This document shows, one piece after another, positions 1 to 8,172 of a DNA stretch of 13,472 bases. The notes beneath the pieces are model-generated. The model was given only the letters and a program-made list of their open reading frames with translations, searched no databases and had not been told where the DNA came from. Origin of the DNA: Duncaniella sp. (lineage in GTDB: Bacteria > Bacteroidota > Bacteroidia > Bacteroidales > Muribaculaceae); the NCBI GenBank assembly GCA_022511285.1, contig JAFLRW010000004.1, positions 14,448-27,919 of the forward strand, given 5' to 3'. Numbering within the stretch: the stretch's first letter is position 1; each line of letters starts with the position of its first letter. A program made the translations under genes and the position numbers.

Positions 1-1212
1 GTGATGTGTGCGGTAGCCATGAGCACCAAATGGATTGCCGCCTTCATCACCCAGAAAGTGTTCCGGCTCACAGCCACCGACCGCTCTATGCTCTACCAAC
101 TCTCCAACGCCCACACGGCTGTGGCCCTCGCAGTGGTCACCATCGGATATCAGATGGGGCTCTTCGGCGTGGAGATTCTCAACGGCACGATTCTGATGAT
201 ATTGGTCACCTGCACCGTCTCGTCGATGGGCACGGCCAATGCCGCCGCAAAGCTGAAGGTGCAGATACTCGAGCAGGCACAGGAGGAAGCCGAGAAAGAT
301 GACTCCGCCACCCACCCGCGCACACTCATAGCCATCTCCAACCCGCGCTCCGCAACCGCCATCGTCGACCTCGCCCTGGCTATGCGATTCCCCGACTCTT
401 CGATTCCGGGCGACTTCTACGCCCTCCACGTGCGCAACGACAACTCCGCATCCTCGCGCTCCATCTCGCGCAACTCATTGGATGTGGCCGAACGAGCTGC
501 CGCCTCCGTCGAGGTGCAGTTGTCCACGATTGAGCGATATGACCTGAATTTTATCACCGGTGTGCTCAACACTATGCAGGAGCGCGACATCACAGAGGTG
601 ATCATCGGCCTGCACCGCCGCAACGCGTTCATCGACTCTTTTCTCGGCGACAAAATCGAAAGCCTCCTGCAGAGCACCAACAGGATGGTCTGCATCACCC
701 GCTGCTTCAATCCCCTCTCGACACTGCGCAAAATGTATGTGGCCATCCCGAAAAAAGCACAGTTTGAGACCGGTTTCCGCCGTTGGGTGCAGGCCGTGGG
801 GAATCTCGGGAGGCATATAGGATGCCCCATTGAGTTCTGGTGTGAGGAGCAGACCATGCTGATGATTGCCACAGTGCTGAAGAAAAGCAAGATTGGAGTG
901 CGCACTGACTGGAAAAAAGTGGAGAGCTTCGACGACTTTGTGTTGCGGCAGGCGTCCGTCACCACCGACGACCTCCTGGTAATCATCAGTGCGCGCCGTG
1001 CATCAGTGTCGTTTGACTCCGATATGGACTCCGTGCCCCCATTCCTGCAGCGCTACTTCCCCTCCCACAATCTCATAATGATATATCCGGGCCAGTTCGG
1101 CACCGAACAGCCCATGACCATGGCCGAGACTATGGCCACCGACATCGTCTCGCCACCTTCGCCCATCTATGGTTTCCTAATCAATCTCGCCCGCAAGCTG
1201 CGCAAGCAGTAG
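1..1212 (+). CDS. Cation:proton antiporter (Kef/CPA2 type), C-terminal part with USP-like tail; truncated at the left edge
   Basis: The frame is open from base 1, so the gene begins upstream of the window; the GTG at base 1 is only the edge. The visible part is 403 residues. Residues 1-80 hold the end of a membrane domain: helical segments around the SNAHTAVALAVVTIGYQMGL stretch and a last hydrophobic helix (ILNGTILMILVTC), a pattern I recognise from Bacteroidetes Na+/H+ antiporters of the CPA2 family. After a charged linker (about 85-105) comes a soluble domain that looks like two universal-stress-protein folds in tandem. The first runs about 107-235, with the beta-strand LIAIS and an IIGLHRRNAF stretch resembling the USP nucleotide loop. 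The second runs about 243-385 and lacks clear glycine motifs. The expected role is exchange of Na+ or K+ for protons at the inner membrane, with the tail as a possible sensor; ion specificity cannot be read here. It converges on rsh with a 20-base gap and no visible terminator. Confidence 0.85.
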   Translation: MMCAVAMSTKWIAAFITQKVFRLTATDRSMLYQLSNAHTAVALAVVTIGYQMGLFGVEILNGTILMILVTCTVSSMGTANAAAKLKVQILEQAQEEAEKDDSATHPRTLIAISNPRSATAIVDLALAMRFPDSSIPGDFYALHVRNDNSASSRSISRNSLDVAERAAASVEVQLSTIERYDLNFITGVLNTMQERDITEVIIGLHRRNAFIDSFLGDKIESLLQSTNRMVCITRCFNPLSTLRKMYVAIPKKAQFETGFRRWVQAVGNLGRHIGCPIEFWCEEQTMLMIATVLKKSKIGVRTDWKKVESFDDFVLRQASVTTDDLLVIISARRASVSFDSDMDSVPPFLQRYFPSHNLIMIYPGQFGTEQPMTMAETMATDIVSPPSPIYGFLINLARKLRKQ

Positions 1213-1232
1213 CCGGGAGTCACGGCGAGAGG

Positions 1233-3485
1233 TCAAGCCACACGTTCTGCCTTCTTCACACCTTTGATTTTAAGCACCGCGCGTGTCAGCATCTCCACAT
1301 CGGCCGCCGCAGCCACCAGCACATCCAGGTCACACGTGAACACCTCACCCCTCGCCTCAATATTGAGGCGGCGGATGTCGATGCCCATAGCCGTGGATAT
1401 CTCGCGCGTGAGCTCCGAGAGGATGCCGTGGCGGTCAATTCCCTCAATGAGAATCGATGCCGGAAACTTGCCCGAAAGCGTCTCTTCCCACTTCACGGCG
1501 AGGATACGCTGGCCGTAACCCGCCTTCAACACCTGAGCCTGAGGACAAGCCAAAGTGTGGAGCGCCACCGCGCCTGAATCGGAAATAAAGCCCATCACGG
1601 CATTGTCGCCCGGAAGAGGACGGCAGCAATCGCAGAACACAAAGTTGCGCCCCTTTTCATTGCTGCGCAACACATAAGTCTCCCTGCGGTTTATCTCGGC
1701 CGGAATCTCAACTTCAGGCTCTGAGACACTCTTCGCTTTCCGCTTGCGCCCCATACTCCCGAGCTTGAGCAGGCGCGAGATGAGTTTGCGCGCCGTTGAC
1801 GAGGTCTCTGCATTGAGATAATCGTCGATAGAAGCCTCCCCCGATCCGAGGCGAAGGTAGAGTTCATCGCTGTTGGCCACATGATATGTGCCGAGAATCT
1901 TGGTCATCACATCATTATTGAGCGTGATGGCATTGTCGGCCAAGAACTTGTCGAATATACGCTTGCCGTCGTCTATCAGAGGCTGCTGTTCGCGCCGCAG
2001 CTCCTTGCGCAAGCGGGTTTTAGCCTTTGCCGTCGCCAAAAAGTTGAGCCACTCAGCCTTCGGAGTCTGGCTCTGCGATGTGAGCACCTCAACCTGGTCG
2101 CCCGAATTGAGCTGATGCGACAGCGGCACAAGCGCATGATTGACCTTGCCGGCTATACACTTGTTGCCCAAATCGGAATGAAGAGTGTATGCCACATCGA
2201 GCACCGTGGCTCCGGCAGGCAAGGTGAGCAACTCGCCGCTCGGGGTGAACACCACAATCTCACTCGAGAAGAGATTAAGTTTGAGAGTGTCAAGGAAGTC
2301 AATGGCATTCGGATCAGGGTCGTCAAGGATATCCTTAATGGTGCGAAGCCACACATTGAGCTCGCTCTCCTCCTCAACATCAGCGCCTATCTTATATTTC
2401 CAGTGAGCGGCAAACCCCTTTTCGGCTATCTCGTCCATCCGCCGGGAGCGTATCTGCACCTCTATCCAATTCCCGTCAGGGCCCATCAGAGTGACGTGGA
2501 GCGCCTGATAGCCATTAGCCTTAGGGACCGCCACCCAGTCGCGTATACGCTCGGGATGGGGGCGATAGAGGTCGGTCAACGCCGCATATACGCGATAACA
2601 CATCTCCTTCTCCTTATCTTCCTCCCCATCCGGAAGGTCAAAGATAATGCGCATAGCATAGAGGTCATACACCTCCTCGAAGGGGACATGCTTGGTGTGC
2701 ATCTTACGCCAGATGGAATAGACACTCTTGACACGCGCCTTAGCCTCATAATGAAGCCCCATCTCATTGAGCCGCGCCATTATCGGAGTGGAAAAATCGG
2801 CATACACCTTCTCACGCCCGGCCTCCCCCTGCTTGAGCAGCGAGGATATGCGCTCATACTCATCCGGATGTTCATATCTGAACGCCAGGTCCTCAAGCTC
2901 GGTCTTTATTGCAAAAAGTCCGAGGCGATGAGCCAACGGCGCATAGATATAGAGGGTCTCGCCGGCTATCTTATACTGCTTGGCGGGAGCCATCGAACCG
3001 AGAGTGCGCATGTTGTGCAGGCGGTCAGCCATCTTGATGAGCACCACGCGGATATCCTTGCTCATAGTGAGAAGGAGCTTGCGGAAGTTCTCGGCCTGAG
3101 CAGAGGCCCGGTCGCCAAAGATTCCGCCCGATATCTTGGTCAGCCCCTCAACTATCTCGGCTATTTTGCGCCCGAAAAGGTGTTCGATATCGCTTATGGT
3201 ATATTCCGTATCCTCCACCACATCGTGAAGCAACGCCGCGCATATCGAAGTAGAGCCCAACCCCATCTCGGCCGAGACTATCCGCGCCACGGCTATGGGA
3301 TGAAGAATATACGGCTCGCCCGACCGTCGGCGCACACCACGGTGGGCTTCGCGCGCAAAGCGGAATGCACGGTCTATGACGTCAGTCTTCTTGCGGTGAT
3401 TGCTGGCAAGATAGCCCGCCACAAGTTCTTGATAACACTTGTCGACGATACGCTCGTCGGGATATTCAGAGGAGCTCTTCGCCAT
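1233..3485 (-). CDS. rsh: Bifunctional (p)ppGpp synthetase/hydrolase (RelA/SpoT homologue)
   Basis: This 750-residue protein makes and degrades the alarmone (p)ppGpp in the cytoplasm, from GTP/GDP and ATP. It has the full-length Rel architecture. The HD hydrolase domain (about 35-190) keeps the metal ligands: H62 in LHPIAVA, H87-D88 in HDVVED and D154 in ADRLHNMR, so hydrolysis should be active. The synthetase domain (about 235-365) has RVKSVYSIWRK, YDLYAMRIIFD, PKANGYQALHV and EVQIRS. A basic RIRD (313-316) sits where bifunctional enzymes carry RXKD and synthetase-only RelA carries EXDD. A TGS domain (about 408-470), a helical linker, a Cys-containing zinc-finger-like segment (CDCC, 618-621; C647) and a C-terminal ACT domain (about 676-748) follow. 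The start overlaps the end of manC by 20 bases, with GAGGATGAAGT just before the ATG as ribosome-binding site. It is probably the genome's main Rel enzyme; I expect this from the phylum, not from the window. Confidence 0.97.
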   Translation of the reverse strand: MAKSSSEYPDERIVDKCYQELVAGYLASNHRKKTDVIDRAFRFAREAHRGVRRRSGEPYILHPIAVARIVSAEMGLGSTSICAALLHDVVEDTEYTISDIEHLFGRKIAEIVEGLTKISGGIFGDRASAQAENFRKLLLTMSKDIRVVLIKMADRLHNMRTLGSMAPAKQYKIAGETLYIYAPLAHRLGLFAIKTELEDLAFRYEHPDEYERISSLLKQGEAGREKVYADFSTPIMARLNEMGLHYEAKARVKSVYSIWRKMHTKHVPFEEVYDLYAMRIIFDLPDGEEDKEKEMCYRVYAALTDLYRPHPERIRDWVAVPKANGYQALHVTLMGPDGNWIEVQIRSRRMDEIAEKGFAAHWKYKIGADVEEESELNVWLRTIKDILDDPDPNAIDFLDTLKLNLFSSEIVVFTPSGELLTLPAGATVLDVAYTLHSDLGNKCIAGKVNHALVPLSHQLNSGDQVEVLTSQSQTPKAEWLNFLATAKAKTRLRKELRREQQPLIDDGKRIFDKFLADNAITLNNDVMTKILGTYHVANSDELYLRLGSGEASIDDYLNAETSSTARKLISRLLKLGSMGRKRKAKSVSEPEVEIPAEINRRETYVLRSNEKGRNFVFCDCCRPLPGDNAVMGFISDSGAVALHTLACPQAQVLKAGYGQRILAVKWEETLSGKFPASILIEGIDRHGILSELTREISTAMGIDIRRLNIEARGEVFTCDLDVLVAAAADVEMLTRAVLKIKGVKKAERVA

Positions 3486-4554
3486 ACTTCATCCTCACAT
3501 CGCTCACCATCTGCTTAATGCTCTGCTCTTCGCTCTTCGGACACACCAAGAGCACATCGCCGGTGTCAGCAATTATATAATCCCGTATGCCATTGACCAC
3601 AACAAGCTTGCCCGAGGGGACAGCTATCATATTTCCCGTTGCGTCGTATGCTATCACACGGGCATCGCGCACCACGTTGGCGTCGCCGTCCTTCGTCGAG
3701 TTGTCATAGAGAGCGCTCCACGTGCCCAAGTCATTCCAAGCAAAGTTGGCACACTCCACATACACATTTTTGGCCTTCTCCATCACGGCATAGTCAATCG
3801 AGTTGCCGTTGCAGGAGGCAAAATTGGCCGTTATAAAGCCCTTCTCAGCCGGGGTGCCGAAACTCTCGATTCCCTTGTCAAAAAGGTCTGTCAAATCCGG
3901 ATCATATTTGTGGAGAGCCTCTATGATGGCTGAAGCGCGCCACAGGAAAATGCCGGCATTCCAGAAAAACTCTCCCGAGGCCAGAAACACTTTGGCAAGT
4001 TCCAAATTGGGCTTCTCGGTAAAGGTCTTCACTGTCGATATCTCCGGAGCAGTCTCCCGCCCTATCTGAATGTAGCCGTAACCGGTGTCGGGGCGGGTCG
4101 GCGTGATGCCAAGGGTCAGCAGCGCGTCATTGCGCTCCACGAAGTCAAACCCCCTGTTCACACAGTCGGCAAACACCGTTTCGCCGGTAATGAGATGATC
4201 GCTCGGAGTCACTATCATCGAGGCCTCGGGGTCAAGCGCACGGATATGATAGGCTGCCCACGCTATGCAGGGCGCCGTATTGCGCCGCGCCGGCTCAAGC
4301 AGTATGTTATGCGGCTGAATATCAGGCAGCTGCTCGCGTATCAGCGATTCATAACGAGCATTGGTCACCACCACTATATTCTCCTTGGGCACAATAGGCA
4401 GAATGCGGTCATATGACATCTGAAGAAGCGACCGCCCGGTGCCGAGAAAATCAATAAACTGCTTGGGGCGCTCCTCGCGCGAATAGGGCCAGAACCGACT
4501 GCCCACACCGCCGCACATTATCACACAATATCTGTGGGAATTCGTTTTTATCAT
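3466..4554 (-). CDS. manC: Mannose-1-phosphate guanylyltransferase (GDP-mannose synthesis)
   Basis: The enzyme joins GTP and mannose-1-phosphate to give GDP-mannose and pyrophosphate, the donor for mannose- and fucose-containing glycans. The 362 residues carry the nucleotidyltransferase signature at the N terminus: GGVGSR (15-20), then ERPKQF with the conserved K31 for phosphosugar/nucleotide binding. Further motifs are TPSDH with the metal-binding D119, the FTEKP sugar-binding motif (178-182), WNAGIF (198-203) and NDLGTW (274-279). It is the short form: the C-terminal phosphomannose isomerase cupin of the roughly 480-residue bifunctional ManC/AlgA proteins is absent. No sugar or capsule genes lie next to it, so it looks like a general GDP-mannose supplier. 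It is first in an apparent two-gene unit with rsh, which overlaps its last 20 bases. A well-matched promoter lies about 90 bases upstream of the start. Confidence 0.95.
   Translation of the reverse strand: MIKTNSHRYCVIMCGGVGSRFWPYSREERPKQFIDFLGTGRSLLQMSYDRILPIVPKENIVVVTNARYESLIREQLPDIQPHNILLEPARRNTAPCIAWAAYHIRALDPEASMIVTPSDHLITGETVFADCVNRGFDFVERNDALLTLGITPTRPDTGYGYIQIGRETAPEISTVKTFTEKPNLELAKVFLASGEFFWNAGIFLWRASAIIEALHKYDPDLTDLFDKGIESFGTPAEKGFITANFASCNGNSIDYAVMEKAKNVYVECANFAWNDLGTWSALYDNSTKDGDANVVRDARVIAYDATGNMIAVPSGKLVVVNGIRDYIIADTGDVLLVCPKSEEQSIKQMVSDVRMKYGEELL
3486..3500 (-). promoter_or_regulatory. Ribosome-binding site of rsh inside manC
   Basis: Read on the minus strand, the bases just before the rsh ATG are GAGGATGAAGT. 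The purine-rich GAGGA core lies a few bases upstream of the start and inside the last codons of manC. Most genes here have no such site, so it stands out. It supports the ATG at 3485 and suggests that ribosomes finishing manC can reload on rsh. Confidence 0.55.
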
Positions 4555-4641
4555 GGTAAACTGTTATATCAGCGTTGTATGATTAACTGATTATTATCTA
4601 TTCACTTATTTGAGCCGTATCCACATCGGCATATATTTCTG

Positions 4642-4673
4642 CAAATATACACAATAGCACGCTTTTTTGCAAA
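4642..4673 (-). promoter_or_regulatory. Promoter of manC-rsh (Bacteroidetes -33/-7 type)
   Basis: On the minus strand, TTTG (4673-4670) is followed by a 20-base spacer and then TATATTTG (4649-4642). This matches the known Bacteroidetes primary sigma factor consensus TTTG-N19-21-TAnnTTTG at every defined position. Transcription should begin near 4636, giving a leader of about 80 bases before the manC ATG. It is the best-matched promoter in the window. Confidence 0.75.
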
Positions 4674-4735
4674 TTTACCGCGCCGGCACCAGGGTTTTTT
4701 ATGGCCGACTGATAAAATATTTCACGAAAAATCCT

Positions 4736-4743
4736 TAAATTTG
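4736..4743 (+). promoter_or_regulatory. Candidate -7 element for pheT-yebC
   Basis: TAAATTTG matches the TAnnTTTG consensus exactly and lies 42 bases before the pheT ATG, giving a leader of roughly 35 bases. No TTTG is visible 19-21 bases upstream, so the -33 half is weak or absent. Confidence 0.5.
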
Positions 4744-4785
4744 CACCTTAAAACAAAACAGCCTCGCTAAAATCAGTAGATTCAA

Positions 4786-7278
4786 ATGAATATATCCTAT
4801 AATTGGCTTAAAGAATATCTCAACTTCACCCTCAGCCCTGACGAGGTGGCGGCTGCACTCACTTCAATCGGCCTGGAGACCGGCGGAGTTGAGGAGGTGG
4901 AGTCAATCCGCGGCGGCCTGCGTGGAATTGTGATTGGCAAAGTGCTCACTTGCATTGACCACCCCGACAGCGACCACCTGCATATCACCACCGTCGACCT
5001 TGGCGACGGCGCCGCCACTCAGATTGTCTGCGGAGCGCCCAACGTGGCCGCCGGGCAGACTGTGGTTGTGGCCACCGTGGGGACAACCCTATATGATGGC
5101 GACAAGGAATTTGTAATTAAAAAATCGAAAATCAGAGGCGTCGAGTCGTTCGGCATGATTTGCGCCGAAGACGAGATTGGCATCGGCACATCGCACGACG
5201 GCATCATTGTGCTCCCCGACGGAGCCGCCACTCCCGGCACACCGGCCGCCGAGTATTATGGTCTGACCTCTGACTATGTGCTGGAGGTCGACCTCACCCC
5301 CAACCGCATTGATGCCGCCTCCCACTACGGTGTGGCGCGCGACCTTGCCGCCTGGCTCCACACTAACGGCACCCCTGCCACACTGTGCCGTCCCGACATT
5401 GATGCCTTTGCGGTCAACAGCTCTGACGGTGGCATCACCGTTGAAGTGGAAAATCCTCAGGCCTGTCCGCGCTACACGGGAGTCACCGTCACCGGGGTCA
5501 CCGTCAGCGAGTCGCCAAAATGGCTGAAAGACCGCCTGAACGCCATCGGAGTCCGTCCCATCAACAATATTGTCGACATCACCAACTACCTGCTCCACGC
5601 CATGGGGCAACCGCTTCACTGCTTTGACGTGGCTAAAATCGAAGGTGGCAAGGTGGTGGTGAAGAACGCCACTGAGGGTGAAAAGTTCACCACTCTCGAC
5701 GGCATAGAACGCACTCTCGACACCCGCGACCTTATGATTTGCGACACCCGCCGGCCCATGTGTATCGCCGGCGTGTTCGGCGGCCTCGACTCCGGTGTCA
5801 CCGAAAGCACCACCGACGTGTTCCTTGAAAGTGCATACTTCAACCCCACGTCCGTGCGAAAGACGGCACGCCGCCACGGGCTCAACACCGACTCTTCATT
5901 CCGATTCGAGCGTGGAGTTGACCCCAACAACGCCCTCTACGTGCTCAAACTGGCGGCACTTATGGTGCGTCAACTCGCCGGCGGCTCTATCGTCGGGCCG
6001 GTCGTCGACATCTATCCCACCCCCATACAACCCGCCGAAGTAACCCTCTCGTTTGACTACTGCAACACCCTTATAGGCAAGGAGATTCCCTCCGGCACAA
6101 TCTCATCCATCCTCCGCTCCCTCGAGATGGAGATTGTAAGCCACAGCGAAGAGTCCGTCACCCTCAAGGTGCCGACATATCGCGTGGATGTCACCCGCCC
6201 CTGCGACATTGTGGAAGACCTCCTGCGCATCTACGGCTACAACAACATTGAGATCTCAGCATCACTCCGCTCTTCGCTATCCTTCAAAAGTCGCGATGAT
6301 GACGACCAGCGTCTGCGCACTCTCGTCAGCGAGCAGCTCACAGGCGAGGGGTTCAATGAAATACTCAACAATTCACTCTCTGCCGAGGCTCTGTACGACG
6401 GTCTTGAACAGATGCCGGCCTCTCGCTGCGTCAAGTTGCTCAATCCCCTGAGCGCCGACCTCAACGTGATGAGGCAGACTCTCCTCTTCGGAGGCCTTGA
6501 CTCTCTCTCGCACAACATCAACCGCAAGGAGGCCGACTTGGCTTGTTATGAATTTGGCAACGTCTACACCTGCAATCCCGCCTCACGCACAGCAGACAAC
6601 ACTGATGCCGCGCCGACCTCTCGGACCATTCTTGCCCCCTACGGACAGGGATCACGCCTCGGCATTTGGCTCACCGGCAACCTCCGCCCTGCATCCTGGA
6701 ATCGCCCTGCGGCCACAGCCACCGTCTACGACCTCCGCGCCATCGTGGCCAACATCCTCGCACGCCTCGGCATATCTCCCGCTGAGCTGAAGGTCACATC
6801 CACGACAAGCGAACTGCTCGCCGCCGGGCTCGATATCGCCACCCGCTCAGGCAAACCTCTCGGCTCGTTGGGCATTGTGGCCAAACAATTCTGCCGCCGT
6901 GCCGACATCAAACAGGAAGTGCTCTTTGCCGAACTCGATTGGGAAGCCCTCGCAGCCCTTGCAGCGAAAAAGAAGGTCACCAACACTCCCCTGCCCAAGA
7001 CTCTCCCCGTGAAGCGCGACCTCGCTCTGCTCATCGACAAAACAGTCACAATGGAAGCCATTGAGACCGCCGTCCGGGAGGCTGAACGCAAACTGCTCCG
7101 TTCAGTGACCCTCTTCGACGTCTACGAAGGCTCCAAGCTCCCCGAGGGCAAAAAATCTTACGCCATCACTCTCACCCTACAGGACGACGAAAAGACCCTC
7201 CAGGATAAGCAGATTGAAGCCGTGATGAACAAGATTATCACCAATCTCACCAAACGTCTCGGCGCCGAGCTGCGATAA
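4786..7278 (+). CDS. pheT: Phenylalanine--tRNA ligase beta subunit
   Basis: This is the beta chain of the cytoplasmic (alpha-beta)2 enzyme that charges tRNA-Phe. Its 830 residues have the standard bacterial domain order. An N-terminal segment (MNISYNWLKEYL) is followed by an OB-fold tRNA-binding domain (about 40-150; HPDSDHLHITTVDLG, CGAPN, KIRGVESFGMICAEDE). The B3/B4 editing domain (about 210-395) contains RPINNIVDITNYLLHAMGQP and GLNTDSSFRFERGVDP. The B5 domain (about 410-485), a catalytic-like core and the C-terminal anticodon-binding FDX-ACB domain (about 735-830; VKRDLALLID) complete it. The length is near the roughly 800 residues usual for the family, and nothing is broken. The alpha chain gene pheS is not adjacent; upstream is the divergent manC. 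There is no clear Shine-Dalgarno, as is common in this phylum, but the ATG at 4786 matches the expected family N terminus. yebC follows 62 bases downstream on the same strand and is probably cotranscribed. Confidence 0.98.
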   Translation: MNISYNWLKEYLNFTLSPDEVAAALTSIGLETGGVEEVESIRGGLRGIVIGKVLTCIDHPDSDHLHITTVDLGDGAATQIVCGAPNVAAGQTVVVATVGTTLYDGDKEFVIKKSKIRGVESFGMICAEDEIGIGTSHDGIIVLPDGAATPGTPAAEYYGLTSDYVLEVDLTPNRIDAASHYGVARDLAAWLHTNGTPATLCRPDIDAFAVNSSDGGITVEVENPQACPRYTGVTVTGVTVSESPKWLKDRLNAIGVRPINNIVDITNYLLHAMGQPLHCFDVAKIEGGKVVVKNATEGEKFTTLDGIERTLDTRDLMICDTRRPMCIAGVFGGLDSGVTESTTDVFLESAYFNPTSVRKTARRHGLNTDSSFRFERGVDPNNALYVLKLAALMVRQLAGGSIVGPVVDIYPTPIQPAEVTLSFDYCNTLIGKEIPSGTISSILRSLEMEIVSHSEESVTLKVPTYRVDVTRPCDIVEDLLRIYGYNNIEISASLRSSLSFKSRDDDDQRLRTLVSEQLTGEGFNEILNNSLSAEALYDGLEQMPASRCVKLLNPLSADLNVMRQTLLFGGLDSLSHNINRKEADLACYEFGNVYTCNPASRTADNTDAAPTSRTILAPYGQGSRLGIWLTGNLRPASWNRPAATATVYDLRAIVANILARLGISPAELKVTSTTSELLAAGLDIATRSGKPLGSLGIVAKQFCRRADIKQEVLFAELDWEALAALAAKKKVTNTPLPKTLPVKRDLALLIDKTVTMEAIETAVREAERKLLRSVTLFDVYEGSKLPEGKKSYAITLTLQDDEKTLQDKQIEAVMNKIITNLTKRLGAELR

Positions 7279-7340
7279 TCCGACAAGAATCTAAATATAA
7301 AAACTACATACAATCTCTATTTCACACAATTCTCTATACT

Positions 7341-8075
7341 ATGGGAAGAGCATTTGAATACCGCAAAGCCCGTAAGCTCAAACGCTGGGGCAATATGTCG
7401 CGCACATTCACACGCATAGGTAAGGAAATCACCATTGCCGCTAAGGCCGGTGGTCCCGACCCCTCAACAAATCCCCGTCTGCGTGCTCTGATGCAGAACG
7501 CCAAGGCTGCCAATATGCCTAAGGACACTGTGGAGCGCGCCATCAAGAAAGCCACCGACAAGGATGCCGGCGATTACAAGGAAATCACATACGAGGGATA
7601 CGGCCCCCACGGAATTGCAATCTTCGTTGAAGCCGCCACTGACAATAACACCCGCACGGTGGCCAACGTCCGCTCCTACTTTACCAAGCACGGGGGCTCG
7701 CTCGGCACTCAAGGGTCACTCACTTTCCTTTTCGACCACAAATCAGTCTTCAAAATCAAGCCCAAAGATGGCGTGAGCCTCGAAGACCTCGAACTTGAGC
7801 TCATCGACTTCGGTGTCGATGAACTCGACAACGACGAGGACGAGGAAGGGAACGCCCTCATTGCCCTCTATGGAGGATTCGAGGACTACCCTGCCATTCA
7901 GAAATACCTCGAGGAGAACGGTTATGAAATCGTTTCCTCTGAGTTTGAACGCATCCCGCACGAGCTCAAAGAGGTGACTCCCGAGCAGCGCGAGTCTATC
8001 AACAAACTCCTCGACAAGCTCGAAGACGACGAAGACGTTCAGAACGTTTTCCACAACATGAAAGAGGAGGATTGA
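7341..8075 (+). CDS. yebC: YebC/PmpR/TACO1 family protein
   Basis: This 244-residue cytoplasmic protein belongs to the YebC family. Members were first described as DNA-binding regulators (PmpR); more recent work on bacterial YebC and mitochondrial TACO1 points to a role in translating difficult proline-rich stretches. The sequence has the family N terminus MGRAFEYRKARKLKRWGNMS, slightly altered from the usual AGHSKW-type start. Then come FTRIGKEITIAAKAGGPDP, NPRLRALMQNAKAANMPKDT and YEGYGPHGIAIFVEA with NNTRTVANVRSYFTKHGG. The C-terminal third is very acidic (DELDNDEDEEG; LEDDEDVQNVFHNMKEED). The length is typical. It lies 62 bases after pheT with no promoter match between, so a pheT-yebC transcript is likely, and a strong intrinsic terminator follows 23 bases after its stop. 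The exact role here, transcriptional or translational, cannot be told from sequence. Confidence 0.95.
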   Translation: MGRAFEYRKARKLKRWGNMSRTFTRIGKEITIAAKAGGPDPSTNPRLRALMQNAKAANMPKDTVERAIKKATDKDAGDYKEITYEGYGPHGIAIFVEAATDNNTRTVANVRSYFTKHGGSLGTQGSLTFLFDHKSVFKIKPKDGVSLEDLELELIDFGVDELDNDEDEEGNALIALYGGFEDYPAIQKYLEENGYEIVSSEFERIPHELKEVTPEQRESINKLLDKLEDDEDVQNVFHNMKEED

Positions 8076-8098
8076 CAATTCGTCTCACCACATCATAC

Positions 8099-8150
8099 GA
8101 GCCCGGCCCAATCACCCCCGTGAGAGCGATTGAGCCGGGCTCTTTTTTTT
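8099..8150 (+). terminator. Rho-independent terminator after yebC
   Basis: A 15-base inverted repeat (arms 8099-8113 and 8128-8142, starting GAGCCCGGC and ending GCCGGGCTC) has one C/A mismatch. It encloses a 14-base loop and is followed by eight T residues (8143-8150). The T-tract is only on the plus-strand side; on the minus strand the hairpin is preceded by A residues and followed by no T run. It should therefore end pheT-yebC transcripts but not efficiently end ribE, whose stop lies 22 bases away. Confidence 0.92.
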
Positions 8151-8172
8151 AATGCCTTGCCGATGTGGGGGC

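Larger units (their letters stand above)
4555..4785. other. Divergent intergenic region between manC and pheT
   Basis: This 231-base AT-rich spacer holds the manC promoter and a pheT -7 element. The palindrome TTTGCAAA (4666-4673) overlaps the manC -33 box and could be an operator or simply a by-product of two TTTG-like elements. I found no tRNA, no convincing terminator and no riboswitch fold by eye. The manC leader contains an 8-codon open frame (4632-4606, minus strand), which may be chance. Confidence 0.6.

Noticed and set aside
1881..3518. 545-codon open frame on the plus strand opposite rsh
   Set aside because: It lies almost entirely antisense to the well-matched rsh gene, has no recognisable domain or signal, and is explained by the strong third-position GC bias of rsh, which suppresses stops on the other strand.
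5089..5877. 262-codon minus-strand open frame inside pheT
   Set aside because: Antisense to the conserved OB-fold and B3/B4 regions of pheT; the translation is low-complexity Gly/Val/His-rich with no family resemblance.
8099..8150. Bidirectional terminator also serving ribE
   Set aside because: The minus-strand copy of the hairpin has no T-tract after it; the run of T residues is only on the plus-strand side.
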